The notes beneath the pieces were generated by a model. The model saw only the letters and a list, made by a program, of their open reading frames with translations, ran no database searches and was not told the DNA's origin. 64,000 nucleotides of DNA from Lysinibacillus cavernae (GTDB lineage: Bacteria; Bacillota; Bacilli; Bacillales_A; Planococcaceae): assembly GCF_009724685.1 (NCBI RefSeq), contig NZ_WMEF01000005.1:175831-239830 (forward strand), given 5' to 3'. Shown here piece by piece: positions 52,180 to 61,581 of the stretch (positions are counted from its first letter, which is position 1; each line of letters starts with the position of its first letter). A program made the translations under genes and the position numbers.

Positions 52180-53328
52180 ATGAACGTGAAAGTTATCCTT
52201 ACATTATTCACTGTTACATTGTTCCTAGCTTTTGGTTACACGGCACACGCGGAAAATCTTCATGACTATTATGAAGATGTAACAGAATATGACTTGAAAA
52301 ATAGCATGATTCTTTCTCCTGAAAGCTCCATGGCATTTATTAATGGGCAGAAGGTAGCTGCCGTTCAGCCGATTGTTAAAGATGGAAGAACATTAGTACC
52401 CCTTCGTTTTATTTCTGAAGGATTTGGTGCAAAGATAGATTTTAATACAAAAAATCAGTCCGTTACCATTAAATACGCTAACAAAACCATTTTCCTGAAA
52501 ATAGGAAATAATAATATTTCAATAAATGGAAAATCGAGCGAAATGGATGTGGCCGCAAGCATTTACAACAATTCAACGTATATTCCTTTAAGGTATATTG
52601 GCGAGGCATTTTATAAAAAAGTAGTCTATTTAAAAAATGCAGAGATTCAACCATATAGTTTGATTATAATTAGGGACGTTAACGGCACAGCAATCGAAAA
52701 CCTTAATCTTATCCGCGTTTCTGAATTACTATACCAAGGAAAATCCATTGTCTATAGTGACCGTTTTATGGCAGTCATTAAAGAAAACGGTCACTTATTA
52801 TTTAGCAATACTTTCAATGATTTCGAGCCTTTTGTTTATCATGAATTGATTGAAGATAAAAACTCGGTTCGATTAGGGGATATATGGTTTAATACAGATA
52901 TGGGCTATTTTTATTTGAATTATGCCTATAACACAACGCAGGAATTTATTTTATACCATGTGGATGGAGAAGCGATTACAAGGGTAGCGATTGAAAAAGC
53001 ACCGATAAAGGCGGTAAAAACATATCTAAACAATGTCTATTACTTGACAAGATATGAGCGAGGTATTCTCAATGCTGATGAAACAAGCAATTTAAAATAT
53101 GCAACGTTTAACAATGGACAATGGTTTTCCGATTATTTAGGTAAGCCTGGGTTTTATTATGGCTTTGACACATTAGGTAATATCTATGATTGGCAAATTA
53201 ATGTTAACGGGATCTCTACATTTGGCTATCAACGCTCTGGCGATTTAAGCTCTGATGAAAGAAAAAAAACGTTTGGACATTATAGAATCGAGCTGAAGGG
53301 GAAGCACCATGAGCTTGTAACGCCATAA
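52180..53328 (+). CDS. Secreted protein with copper-amine-oxidase-N (stalk) domain
   Basis: Exported protein of 382 residues. A signal peptide ends near GYTAHAEN (about residue 22). Residues 45-150 form the stalk domain found at the start of many Firmicute exoproteins: VKDGRTLVPLRFISEGFGAKI and SIYNNSTYIPLRYIGEAF. The remaining 230 residues look like a beta-propeller-like repeat region (IYYLTRYERG type strands) with no catalytic motif that I recognise. ATG 52180 follows GAGAGGTG; a TTG five codons earlier is less likely. Confidence 0.85.
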   Translation: MNVKVILTLFTVTLFLAFGYTAHAENLHDYYEDVTEYDLKNSMILSPESSMAFINGQKVAAVQPIVKDGRTLVPLRFISEGFGAKIDFNTKNQSVTIKYANKTIFLKIGNNNISINGKSSEMDVAASIYNNSTYIPLRYIGEAFYKKVVYLKNAEIQPYSLIIIRDVNGTAIENLNLIRVSELLYQGKSIVYSDRFMAVIKENGHLLFSNTFNDFEPFVYHELIEDKNSVRLGDIWFNTDMGYFYLNYAYNTTQEFILYHVDGEAITRVAIEKAPIKAVKTYLNNVYYLTRYERGILNADETSNLKYATFNNGQWFSDYLGKPGFYYGFDTLGNIYDWQINVNGISTFGYQRSGDLSSDERKKTFGHYRIELKGKHHELVTP

Positions 53329-53335
53329 AGTAATT

Positions 53336-53386
53336 GGCTAGTAGAAGTTCTTATTGTTTAGAACTTCTACTAGCCATTGTTTTTTT
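53336..53386 (+). terminator. Terminator of the stalk-domain gene
   Basis: GGCTAGTAGAAGTTC/GAACTTCTACTAGCC, 15 perfect pairs, then a run of eight Ts after CATTG. Confidence 0.92.
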
Positions 53387-53498
53387 AAAAATTGAAGGTT
53401 CTTTTCCCAAAAAACAATGATTTTTTGACAATCTATTAGCTGGTTTAGCTTTAGTACATTCTTTCACAACGAACAATGCTAAATTCTCATAATTTGTT

Positions 53499-54164
53499 TT
53501 ATTTCTCCCAAATCAATTCCGCTCGTTCTAAAATTGATTCCCAAGAATCTTTTCCAGCAGTAATTTTTTCACTATCGAATTCTACATAGTACACCGCATC
53601 TATTTTTCCACTTTCAGGAAGGTTAAAGATATATTCTCGTTCATTATTTTCATTATTAATAAGGTTTCTTGAAAGGTTTCTTGAAGGCGAATCGGCAATT
53701 GTTTTTGTGTAATAAATAAAACTCACAATCTTTTTTTCTCCATCAATTTCAAAACCCCTAGGATATGTTGCGTGAACCCCTGAATAACCTTTACCATAAT
53801 AATGAGAAATCAGTTTATTATCATTTTGCTTTTCAATTTTGATTAGATTCTTTGAATACGGGATAACCGTTTCATAATAAAAAACAGAAGCAAACACTCC
53901 ATATAAAATAAAAGCCGTTGCTAAAACAGAAATGATAGAAATTTTCAATTTTTTATTACGCCATTTTTTATTAATCTTTTTAAAAATAGAGGCCTTATTT
54001 TCTGCTGGAATAAACAGTTCACGTCTCATTGCTTCAAATTCTTTTTGACATTTTTCACAATGCAATAAATGCTCCTCTATCATTTCTTTTGTATCTTGGC
54101 TAACTACCTCATCTATATAGAGAGGTAAAACATCCTGTATAATTGTACATTTAGTTTCTCTCAT
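53499..54164 (-). CDS. Anti-sigma factor with zinc-finger domain
   Basis: A 221-residue membrane protein. The N-terminus has the ZAS-type motif (IIQDVLPLYIDEVVSQ...EEHLLHCEKCQKE, that is H-x3-C-x2-C). One transmembrane helix lies at about residues 75-95 (ISIISVLATAFILYGVFASVFYY broken into shorter text here as ISVLATAFILYG). The remaining outside domain is unique. It overlaps the sigma gene by 14 bases and holds that factor inactive at the membrane until a signal arrives. Confidence 0.88.
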   Translation of the reverse strand: MRETKCTIIQDVLPLYIDEVVSQDTKEMIEEHLLHCEKCQKEFEAMRRELFIPAENKASIFKKINKKWRNKKLKISIISVLATAFILYGVFASVFYYETVIPYSKNLIKIEKQNDNKLISHYYGKGYSGVHATYPRGFEIDGEKKIVSFIYYTKTIADSPSRNLSRNLINNENNEREYIFNLPESGKIDAVYYVEFDSEKITAGKDSWESILERAELIWEK

Positions 54165-54645
54165 ATTCCATCTCCTCCATATAATCGATAATTTGTTTCC
54201 TCGCTCTATAAAAAGTCACCCTTGCCCATCCAGCGCTTTTCCCAAAGAGACGCCCTATTTTCTCAAAAGGCAATTCACCAAAGGTACGGAGTGAAAAGAC
54301 TTCCTTATATGGTTCATTCATCGAGTGAAGAAACTGATGAACTGTGAAGGCATCTTCCTCATTCATCAGGTGCTTTACAATTTGAACTCCTGTCATTACT
54401 GTTTCTTTTTCTTCTAAATCGATTTGCTTCTTCTTTTTCTTGTAGTGCGAGAAGTATGTATTTTTTGCAATTGTAAAAAGCCAAGCTCGAATATCTTTAG
54501 AACCATCGAAATTTTCAATGGCCTTTATCGCTTTAAAAAAAGCTTCTTGCGTAATTTCTTCAGCTATACTTTCATCATTGCTTAAAGATTTGATAAATAA
54601 ATAAACTTCTTGAAAGTAATCGCGATAGATCTCCTCAAAGTCCAT
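54151..54645 (-). CDS. ECF sigma factor
   Basis: RNA polymerase sigma-70 of the extracytoplasmic-function type, 164 residues. Region 2 reads IYRDYFQEVYLFIKSL...EEITQEAFFKAI and DIRAWLFTIAKNTYFSHYKKKKK. Region 4 has PYKEVFSLRTFGELPFEKIGRLFGKSAGWARVTFYRARKQI. ATG 54645 is seven bases from GGAGG; the frame extends to 54663 without support. SigV/SigY-like by layout, but the regulon is unknown. Confidence 0.92.
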   Translation of the reverse strand: MDFEEIYRDYFQEVYLFIKSLSNDESIAEEITQEAFFKAIKAIENFDGSKDIRAWLFTIAKNTYFSHYKKKKKQIDLEEKETVMTGVQIVKHLMNEEDAFTVHQFLHSMNEPYKEVFSLRTFGELPFEKIGRLFGKSAGWARVTFYRARKQIIDYMEEMEYERN

Positions 54646-54844
54646 TCTTTTCACCTCCCTCACTTATATAACTCCCAGAATTTAATTACGTTACAAAAAT
54701 TTAGAACTTATTTACACTCAGAGCCAAATATATTTTCTAAAGCATTAATCTCTAACTAATTTAGGTTCACCATAATGTAGATAATTCTCATCAAAAAATA
54801 AGCATATTCGACGGAATATACCTGTATCATTTATTAACAATAAA

Positions 54845-54871
54845 GAAAAAAAGAGCTGCATTATGCAACTC
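54845..54871 (-). terminator. Terminator of the Nudix gene
   Basis: GAGTTGCAT/ATGCAGCTC on the minus strand with one wobble, followed by TTTTTTT; 30 bases after the Nudix stop. Confidence 0.7.
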
Positions 54872-54900
54872 AATGATCTTCAAGTAAAGCCTCCGTTAGC

Positions 54901-55377
54901 TTAAGTATTTTCTTTCACAAACTTTTGCTTGGTGTTAATCCGATTTAATAACCTTTTGTTCAATTCCCATAACGCGGTTTTATTGCTATCCCATTTCAAA
55001 AGCGTTACTGCCTGTTCAAAACATAACCATTTGTAGTTGAGGTGCTCTTTTGATAAAGATATATCTTTTGTAGGAACTTTAACACCAAAAGAAAATTCTT
55101 TTAAAACATAAACATCTTCTCCCCAAAGGAAGTTCCCAACTACATCTTCTACTGGTAGTGAAGACATAGAATCTAATTCAATATATGGATAATCTCTTGT
55201 AATACCAGCCTCTTCAAATGCTTCTCGTTTAGCTGATTCAATAGGAGTTTCACCCTCTTCTCCACCACCAGCTAATCCTTGCCAATATCCATAATCACTT
55301 CTCTTAAAAATTGCATATTCAATAGAATTGTCAGTGATTATATAAGGAAATACCAAAACTTGATAAGGTGCCCTCAT
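54901..55377 (-). CDS. Nudix hydrolase
   Basis: A 158-residue pyrophosphohydrolase. The complete Nudix box GEEGETPIESAKREAFEEAGI lies at about residues 42-62. It is preceded by YGYWQGLAGG and the family's N-terminal VLVFPYIITDNSIEYAIFKR. ATG 55377 follows GGAGG by seven bases; the frame extends 13 codons upstream without a site. It is a distant relative of dihydroneopterin triphosphate pyrophosphatases, but the substrate is not readable. Confidence 0.88.
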   Translation of the reverse strand: MRAPYQVLVFPYIITDNSIEYAIFKRSDYGYWQGLAGGGEEGETPIESAKREAFEEAGITRDYPYIELDSMSSLPVEDVVGNFLWGEDVYVLKEFSFGVKVPTKDISLSKEHLNYKWLCFEQAVTLLKWDSNKTALWELNKRLLNRINTKQKFVKENT

Positions 55378-55494
55378 TGCTTTTCTCCTCCCAAAAATAA
55401 TTTGACCTTTCTTCAACCAACTTGCTCCGTTAGTTCATATCAAATTTGTTTATTAGACAAAGCACAAACCTTTCCAAAGCGTCGTTTTGGGTAC

Positions 55495-55575
55495 CTTTCG
55501 TTAAAGAATATTATTCAAAAATATGGCCCTTTAAAAAAGACGCGTTCCTAAATAAACGCGCCCAGAAGTGCTAAT
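55495..55575. repeat. Degenerate intergenic repeat copy (core 1 and core 2)
   Basis: Contains AATATGGCCCTTTAAAAAAGACGC and then AAACGCGCCCAGAAG, matching cores of the repeat family seen at 59800-59915 and 60520-60650. Shorter matching fragment of core 3 (AAGCCTCCGTTAGCTTAAG) lies at 54886-54905, before the Nudix stop. The gap holds nothing else. Confidence 0.5.
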
Positions 55576-55579
55576 TTTC

Positions 55580-56596
55580 TTAGAATAATCTTAAACTGTA
55601 GAATTGTTCATAATTAACAACTTCATAATACGTTGTGAAGTCTAAATCAGTTAAAAGGAAAGAATCTTTTGCGACTAAATAATTATGAATCGATAAGGAG
55701 GCTTTATAATAATCTTTAAAAGTCTCTTCGTTTAAATTGTTTTTATACGCTGAAAGTATATTTTCATATTCTTCAATAGTTTTCAATTGACTGATGAATT
55801 CATAATCTTTTTTAGCATATTTATTTTCTAAGTTATCTTCTAAAATTGCTTTTACATCACTTGTATATGCCAATAAATCGGCATATTTCTCCGGTGGTAA
55901 CATTGGTTTGACGGTTATATTCCATATATCTTCTGAATAAAGAGAGTATTTGTCTTTTAATTGTGTCGGAATCATTTTTTTATATTCTATGAAATCCTTC
56001 ACATCTTCTTTGGAAATATCAAAAGTATTCACGATAGCAATTTCCAATCGTAATATATTTTCTTTTTCAGCATCAATTATTTTGATGATTTCATTTAACA
56101 ATTCTTTGTAACGAGTTAAATCTTTTTCTGCAGGTTCTGCTTTAAGCATAGGACCGTATCCGCCATCTTTAAAAACTTTAGGTTCTAATTCCATTAGCTC
56201 TAATTTCTTCTCGTTTAATTGAATCGCAGCGTCTTTTAAAGAAGCCTGATAATTTTGTAGTATTTCGTCATCGATCGCGCTTAGATTGCTTAAGTGTTGA
56301 TAAACTCGTTTCATTTTTTGTGTACGCTCTTCTTCTGTTAATACTTTAGCATTTTCAAAGACCGTTGTGTTTTCAAAATTGTAACTTCCGTATCTTTTGT
56401 AATCCCAAACAAAATCAAGCAAACTGTTTCTTAAATTACTTAATTCCACGACTTCTTGATTTGTAACTGTTACCTGAGAAAGTTCGGATTGTGTATCGGT
56501 TAACTCTTTCCCATCTTTTGTTTCGGTATCTGAACACCCTGTAAGTAATGCAGCTCCTAAGCTACTTAATATTAAAAATTTGCTTTTGAATTTCAT
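55580..56596 (-). CDS. Lipoprotein of unknown function
   Basis: Lipoprotein of 338 residues with a lipobox LLTGC (Cys about residue 21) and a low-complexity acidic linker. The mature part is almost all helical with heptad-like stretches (LNEIIKIIDAEKENILRLEI; QLKTIEEYENILSAYKNNL), suggesting a helical bundle or coiled coil outside the membrane. I recognise no family. The ATG follows AAAGGGG. Monocistronic; nothing in the context points to a role. Confidence 0.7.
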   Translation of the reverse strand: MKFKSKFLILSSLGAALLTGCSDTETKDGKELTDTQSELSQVTVTNQEVVELSNLRNSLLDFVWDYKRYGSYNFENTTVFENAKVLTEEERTQKMKRVYQHLSNLSAIDDEILQNYQASLKDAAIQLNEKKLELMELEPKVFKDGGYGPMLKAEPAEKDLTRYKELLNEIIKIIDAEKENILRLEIAIVNTFDISKEDVKDFIEYKKMIPTQLKDKYSLYSEDIWNITVKPMLPPEKYADLLAYTSDVKAILEDNLENKYAKKDYEFISQLKTIEEYENILSAYKNNLNEETFKDYYKASLSIHNYLVAKDSFLLTDLDFTTYYEVVNYEQFYSLRLF

Positions 56597-56939
56597 GATT
56601 GTACCCCTTTTAAATATAAAACATTTTTTCTTTCACAAGTATATCCGTTAGTAAATATGTATGTATATATCGTATAAATTTGCGATGTATTCCTAGACCA
56701 CCTAAAAAGAAACATAGTAAAATAATTGCTACATAGCTTTTTTTCGAAGTCTGTTGTTGTATTTTTATCAATCAATTTTCTTTTATATAGTAAGTATTTA
56801 CTAAATTACCATTCAAAAGTCTATCATTTCTTTATGTTTTTCTCAACAGCTATTTAGTTAAGCAACTTCAGAGCAGCTATATCAACTGAAGATGTACCTA
56901 TCTCGGTTCATATAATTTAGTACATTCATTTTATTGTCA

Positions 56940-57170
56940 GCTGATTATTTCGTATAGGACTTTAAGAAAGTCTCTACACCATTTTTTGAGTACGGCGAAC
57001 CCATTCACTTACAACCCTATTTGTCACTCCGATGTCTTCTGCGTTTCAATCATAGATTCATCTCTATTTAAGTATCGCTTGACTGCTTGAATACGTTGTT
57101 CAGCATTTACTTTTGCCATAAAAAACCCCCGTAAAAGTTAGATTGATGTCTAACTTTTACAGGGCAGTTC
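56940..57170 (-). mobile_element. IS3-family remnant with transposase orfA fragment
   Basis: ATG 57119 opens MAKVNAEQRIQAVKRYLNRD, then ESMIETQK; after a frameshift IGVTNRVVSEWVRR continues, the IS3 OrfA pattern, and it decays near 56950. Upstream a stem GTAAAAGTTAGA/TCTAACTTTTAC (57131-57160) with GGG/CCC flanks is the transcription-blocking hairpin of such elements. orfB and the right end are gone. The remainder of the gap 56597-56940 holds nothing recognisable. Confidence 0.75.
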
Positions 57171-57196
57171 AAGGAATCCCTTGCGCTTTTTTGTTC

Positions 57197-58318
57197 TTAG
57201 TTGATCTCAGTTTCTAATGTTTCTTTCCAATCTTGTTCATAGTCCTCTTCATCAAGAACAACGTTATAAATTTTCCATTTACCATCAGCACTTTTCTTAA
57301 GATAAGCAGTTCCTGATAAGTCAATTGTCATGTTAAAAGACATATCTGGAGCTGTAAAAGAAACTTTATATACTAAGTTATCAATGCGGACTTGTGCAAA
57401 ATGATTATTTACAGAAACAGCATTGATTACATTTTCACCAATCTGTTCCATCGTGAATTTAGTATCTGGTTCTTCAATCATACCTGCCATACCCATACTA
57501 TCAAGTGAATAAGCTAGTTGGTAACCTATTGTTGTTTCACGATAAAGGGCTTTTAATGCTTCTACGTCTTGTTGGGCAGTGAATTTCATCTCATCTTTAA
57601 TGTTACGATCAACTGTTTGCATGATCGCAAGTTGATCTTCATCTGTTCCTGGCACTAGATGCAAGGCACGGTCAATCATCACGATAGCTTCAGCACGAGT
57701 TGCATCATTATAAGGTTTGAAGACATCTCCGTACCCTTTGATAATTCCTAAAGCTGCCGTTTTCATAACCGCTTCATAGGCAAAATTCCCCTGTGGTACA
57801 TCCGGGAATACTTTTCCTGTTGCTGAAAAATCAAGCGTTGACTCGAATGCACGGTAAATCATGACTGCCATTTCGTTACGTGTAATCTTATCATTCGGTC
57901 GGAAAGTACCGTCTGGTTTACCATTGATAATGCCTTGGCTACTGGCAACCTTAACATACTCGTAATACCAATTCGCCGATTTTACATCAGGGAACGATTT
58001 AACTGTTTCACCTGCACGTAAATTCATCGAATTCACTAAAATTTTAGTGAATTCAGCACGAGTAATCGAATTTTTTGGTTTTATAGAGACGTATGTATAG
58101 TCATATTTCTCGCCATCTTCTTCAAACGATTCTGTTTCCACATATCCGTCAATAATATCCGAATACAAGAAACGTTCCAATTCATTGTATGCCCAATGAT
58201 CGTAATCAACATCATCCAAATAATATAAATCGATGGATTTTTCTGCTGCTACTGCTGGCGAAACAGAAATAAATCCAAATAATACAAGGGAAGATAAAAA
58301 AACATATAGTGCTTTCAT
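57197..58318 (-). CDS. S-layer-homology domain exoprotein with C-terminal fold
   Basis: Secreted wall protein of 373 residues. The signal peptide ends near SPAVAAEK (about residue 25). Three SLH repeats follow: DYDHWAYNELERFLYSDIIDGY, FPDVKSANWYYEYVKVASSQ (with IINGKPDGTFRPND) and FPDVPQGNFAYEAVMKTAAL. From about residue 235 comes a 140-residue domain resembling an NTF2-like ketosteroid-isomerase fold (VEALKALYRETTIGYQLAY, AYLKKSADGKWKIYNVVLDEED), a pattern of SLH-anchored exoproteins. Function unknown. Confidence 0.85.
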   Translation of the reverse strand: MKALYVFLSSLVLFGFISVSPAVAAEKSIDLYYLDDVDYDHWAYNELERFLYSDIIDGYVETESFEEDGEKYDYTYVSIKPKNSITRAEFTKILVNSMNLRAGETVKSFPDVKSANWYYEYVKVASSQGIINGKPDGTFRPNDKITRNEMAVMIYRAFESTLDFSATGKVFPDVPQGNFAYEAVMKTAALGIIKGYGDVFKPYNDATRAEAIVMIDRALHLVPGTDEDQLAIMQTVDRNIKDEMKFTAQQDVEALKALYRETTIGYQLAYSLDSMGMAGMIEEPDTKFTMEQIGENVINAVSVNNHFAQVRIDNLVYKVSFTAPDMSFNMTIDLSGTAYLKKSADGKWKIYNVVLDEEDYEQDWKETLETEIN

Positions 58319-58544
58319 TGGTTTGCCTCTACTTTCTTCTATTAAACTTTTTCCAATAAACGTAGTTTACATGACTGCTACAAATATTAATAGAGTGTAA
58401 AATATGGAAATGAAAATGTTTTCGAGAAAGACGATTCATATAAAATTAGTCGTAGTTCTCATGAAAATCTGGTGGAGGTATTATTTGCTACTGTTTTGGT
58501 TTCATTAGAAGATCATTACGAACCGAAAAAGAAACTATTTCAGA

Positions 58545-58705
58545 GAAAAGGGCATTTTTAGGGGGGCGAAGGTGTTTGATTATGAGGAAAAACAGGAATT
58601 GTTGAATTCCAGAAAGACGCTTTCCTTATTTCAAAAAAGCGCCAGATTGCGGAAAATCCTTATTCGACTATAGCCCCCATTATTTGAGGAAGAACTCTAG
58701 CTTTA
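58545..58705. repeat. Degenerate intergenic repeat copy
   Basis: Contains CAGAAAGACGCTTTCC, then AAAAAGCGCCAGATTGCGGAAA and CTATAGCCCCCATTATTTGAGG, matching cores 2 and 3 of the family. It fills part of the 405-base gap 58319-58723; the rest shows nothing recognisable. Confidence 0.55.
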
Positions 58706-58723
58706 TAAGCACCTGATAATCAT

Positions 58724-59173
58724 TTATTTGGATATCCATTCATATTGAATATCAGCTAAATTTTCTTCATTTTCATGTCCTCTACCTATGATTTTAAATC
58801 CTTGTTTTTCATAAAATCGTTGTGCATTTTCATTTACTTCAAATGTGTATAATGTTAATCTCCCACTTGATTGTGCTTTTACTTTATCTAGTAATATATG
58901 ACCTATACCGATTCCTTGATAATCTACATGAATATATAATTGGCTTATTTCCCTTTCGTTATAGGCAATCATTCCAACTACTTTTTCATCAATTAACACT
59001 AAATCTATTTGAAACTGTTCAGATAATATATGATTTAAAAAATAAACGTGACTTTCAAAGCTGTGAATTTCTTTCTGACCAATAGCCTGTTCCTTACTAT
59101 CTCGCCACATATCCACTGTTTGTTCAGCGTATTTGGGATTATACTGAGTAATAATTATTTTGTGTTGGTTCAC
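58724..59173 (-). CDS. GNAT family N-acetyltransferase
   Basis: A 149-residue acetyl-CoA-dependent transferase with the acetyl-CoA loop VDYQGIGIGHILLDKV (Q/RxxGxG/A) and the NENAQRFYEKQGFKIIGRG ending. The start is GTG 59173, six bases after AAGGAGGT. The substrate is unknown; the local context is eroded. The predicted catalytic core is complete. Confidence 0.88.
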   Translation of the reverse strand: MNQHKIIITQYNPKYAEQTVDMWRDSKEQAIGQKEIHSFESHVYFLNHILSEQFQIDLVLIDEKVVGMIAYNEREISQLYIHVDYQGIGIGHILLDKVKAQSSGRLTLYTFEVNENAQRFYEKQGFKIIGRGHENEENLADIQYEWISK

Positions 59174-59324
59174 TACAATACCTCCTTAGGTTTTTTACTG
59201 CATAATATATTTTTCTCCTGTATAAATTCGATGAATGCTTGTTTTTCACTAATCTGCACCGTTAACCCAATAAGAGATTGCTCTAATTGAACAATCTCTC
59301 CCTTTAGCACAATAACATTTACAT

Positions 59325-59594
59325 TTATTTTAATGATTTAGAAATTGGTGAAATTTGATTTTCCCAATTAATTGGTCCCTCATTAGGTTCAATATACTTC
59401 CGCCAATACTCTCCGCTTTGTTTATCAAATATTATAATATTACTATCGTTTAGCGAGATTAACTCATACCTGAATTGTTCTTCCTCCGTTTTATTAACTT
59501 GTTCGGAATTTACAGACTGCGAGATAAACCATGAACTTAAAAGAATACAGAATCCTAAGAAAACAATAGAAAAAGACATTAAATTTTTGTTCAC
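59325..59594 (-). CDS. Small membrane-anchored protein, unknown
   Basis: An 89-residue protein with one N-terminal hydrophobic anchor (FSIVFLGFCILLSSWFI) and a short outside part (RYELISLNDSNIIIFDKQSG, then EYWRKYIEPNEG). The GTG start at 59594 follows GGGGG. The tail pattern recalls repeated 'hypothetical' Bacillus proteins. No function can be assigned. Confidence 0.55.
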   Translation of the reverse strand: MNKNLMSFSIVFLGFCILLSSWFISQSVNSEQVNKTEEEQFRYELISLNDSNIIIFDKQSGEYWRKYIEPNEGPINWENQISPISKSLK

Positions 59595-59670
59595 ATACTA
59601 ACCCCCATAAGGTAAATGCATACATTATATCATTTAACAAATTATAACATTTCACTTATTTTATTGAACA

Positions 59671-59915
59671 AACCTGCCAGTTAGTTTAAATGAGAAACTA
59701 CACAATCTTACTCTAATTATAAACAAACAATTTTATTGCGTTAGCTTAAGTTTATTCCTTCACAATCTCAATTATAGTATAAATATGCGTTTGTTTTCTT
59801 TCATAATCTGGCCCTATTACTGAAAAAGGCACAATTCCAATTCAAGAATTGCGCCCGGATAATGAATACCAAGTCGGTGATTAGTCTTAGTAAAGCCCCC
59901 GTTAGTTGAAGAAAT
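59671..59915. repeat. Best-preserved intergenic repeat copy
   Basis: Order: TTAGTTTAAATGAGAAACT plus CACAATCTTACTCTA (59681-59715), a second GTTAGCTTAAG...TTCACAATCT (59753-59770), core 1 TCTGGCCCTATTACTGAAAA (59807-59826), core 2 GCGCCCGGATAATG (59850s) and core 3 AAAGCCCCCGTTAGTTGAAG (59893-59912). The first block is 33/35 identical to 62961-62995. These are probably degenerate copies of one mobile or palindromic element. Confidence 0.6.
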
Positions 59916-59939
59916 TATGATTTCCACATTTACATACTT

Positions 59940-60245
59940 TCAATATCCTATTTGATCTAATCCGATTACGATAATAATCAAAATCACATCAATAATAGCC
60001 AAGACCCCAGAGATTTTTCCGACTGTATCCCCAAACCATAAGGTAAAAATAGATGTAAAAATGGCTATAACACCTATCATAATTAAGAGAATACCGACTC
60101 TATTCCCTAGTCTTTCTATATTTACTGGTTGCCACGTTTCCCTAAAACCTGCAAGAAATGCAAATGCCTGTTTTGTCCGAACAATATTGCCAGCCCAAAT
60201 TACAAATACCCCGAAAACTAAGCCGATTACCATATCCATTCCCAT
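59940..60245 (-). CDS. Small three-helix membrane protein (DUF3784-like)
   Basis: A 101-residue protein with three hydrophobic segments: IGLVFGVFVIWAGNIV, GILLIMIGVIAIFTSIFTLWF and SGVLAIIDVILIIIVI. The stretch TKQAFAFLAGFRETWQPVNIERLGNRVG between the first two recalls DUF3784/SdpI-end proteins. ATG 60245 follows GGGAGGA. Family placement is tentative. Confidence 0.6.
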   Translation of the reverse strand: MGMDMVIGLVFGVFVIWAGNIVRTKQAFAFLAGFRETWQPVNIERLGNRVGILLIMIGVIAIFTSIFTLWFGDTVGKISGVLAIIDVILIIIVIGLDQIGY

Positions 60246-60477
60246 TACTTTTGTCCTCCCTTTTAATGAGCAGTTATTTTCACAAATTTAACATATGTAT
60301 TTAATAAAATGACCCGTTTATGAAAGTGTCATTTTTTAGTACGATACGACATTTTTGATTTTAATTATTTGGTCAATTATAACATATGAAACAATATCTA
60401 GGTCGATAGACATCTGAAAAGAGGTTTCTTAAAATACTTGTTATAAAAGAAGATGCACATAAATTCCCTTCCTAAAA

Positions 60478-60655
60478 CCAAACCTTATTCGATATATAGT
60501 AATTCTTTACTTCCTACATATAATGGCCCTAATGCTGAAAAAGGCACCTCCAAATGTTAGAGTCGTGTCTAACATTTGGGGTGCAGATCGATTACAGAAA
60601 AGCGCCCGATTGTGGAGCAAAAAAGCCATAGTTAGTTGAGAAAGATCTAAAGGAG
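60478..60655. repeat. Intergenic repeat copy carrying an IS-type hairpin
   Basis: Core 1 ATAATGGCCCTAATGCTGAA (60520-60539), core 2 AAAAGCGCCCGATTGTGGAG (60597-60616) and core 3 AGCCATAGTTAGTTGAG. Between cores 1 and 2 stands a stem, CCAAATGTTAGA/TCTAACATTTGG (60550-60579) with CACC/GGTG flanks, closely like the stem of the IS3 remnant at 57128-57164. The remainder of the gap 60246-60795 shows nothing more. Confidence 0.55.
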
Positions 60656-60795
60656 TTAAGATTGATTAACTACTTTTATATCTCCAAAAGTAATTTTCAT
60701 ATTGGGAGCCTATAATAAAGTGGAATCAATGTTAAAAACTTGTGAAAACGAGTTTTAGTAATACAAAATAGAACCCTCTCAGCTAACAAAATGAT

Positions 60796-61419
60796 TTATG
60801 TACCTTTTTGTCTGTATGAAAATGAGGGCATCAGTCCGGCAAAGTCTCCTGCTAAACTAGCGAGCGGCTTCCACTTATCGGTAGCTATTTTATAGTTTCC
60901 CGCATAGATTGCTTCATCTATTTGGACACATTCAACTTTTCCTAGCACTAGATAATCTCCACCGACAGGGATAATTTGGTCTAACTTAAGTTCTATTGAG
61001 ATTGGCGCTTCTCGCACTGCCGGTACATTCAAAACTTTAGCATTCTGGACAGTTACTCCTGCAAGCTCAAACTCATTTTTCTCAGCTTCTACACTTGCCG
61101 ATGTACGATACATCGCTTCTCCAAGCTGCTCAGGTACCATATTAATTATATATTCTTTTACTTCACGAATGTTTGTTAACGTATCCTTAATACTTCCGAT
61201 TCGTTCATTAACACCTGGTCCTATTGAGATCAAAAGTGTTGGTGGATTTCTAGATGCTACAGTAAAAAAGCTGAATGGTGCTAAATTTAAAATGCCGTCC
61301 TTACTTTTTGAAGAAACCCATGCAATCGGTCTAGGTATCACAGAGCCAATTAACAATTTATACATCTCATCCTCTCTCAAATCAATTGTATTAAATATGA
61401 GTTTCTGTTCTTTAGACAT
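60796..61419 (-). CDS. Flavin reductase-like domain protein
   Basis: FMN-binding split-barrel protein of 207 residues: LIGSVIPRPIAWVSSKSKDGILNLAPFSFFTVASRNPPTLL is the family signature (quoted in parts: LIGSVIPRPIAWVS, LNLAPFSFFTVASRNPP), then GDYLVLGKVECVQID. It probably reduces or binds FMN; the exact reaction is unknown. It is divergent from an HxlR-type regulator, a common pairing for oxidoreductases sensing quinones or electrophiles. Confidence 0.88.
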   Translation of the reverse strand: MSKEQKLIFNTIDLREDEMYKLLIGSVIPRPIAWVSSKSKDGILNLAPFSFFTVASRNPPTLLISIGPGVNERIGSIKDTLTNIREVKEYIINMVPEQLGEAMYRTSASVEAEKNEFELAGVTVQNAKVLNVPAVREAPISIELKLDQIIPVGGDYLVLGKVECVQIDEAIYAGNYKIATDKWKPLASLAGDFAGLMPSFSYRQKGT

Positions 61420-61581
61420 CTATTCATTCTCCTTCAACTTATTTGCTTAAGTAATATGTCGACTTTATAATTGAATTATTATTACTTCTGAAATACTAAT
61501 AATTCCATCCCAAATTATAAACTGGAATACAAATAAAACTAGTATGCACTTTTTTGTTAGGTACTTACATAAAGGAGAGTG

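Noticed and set aside
56593..56775. Minus-strand reading frame upstream of the lipoprotein
   Set aside because: Low-complexity, no ribosome site, ends overlapping the true start.
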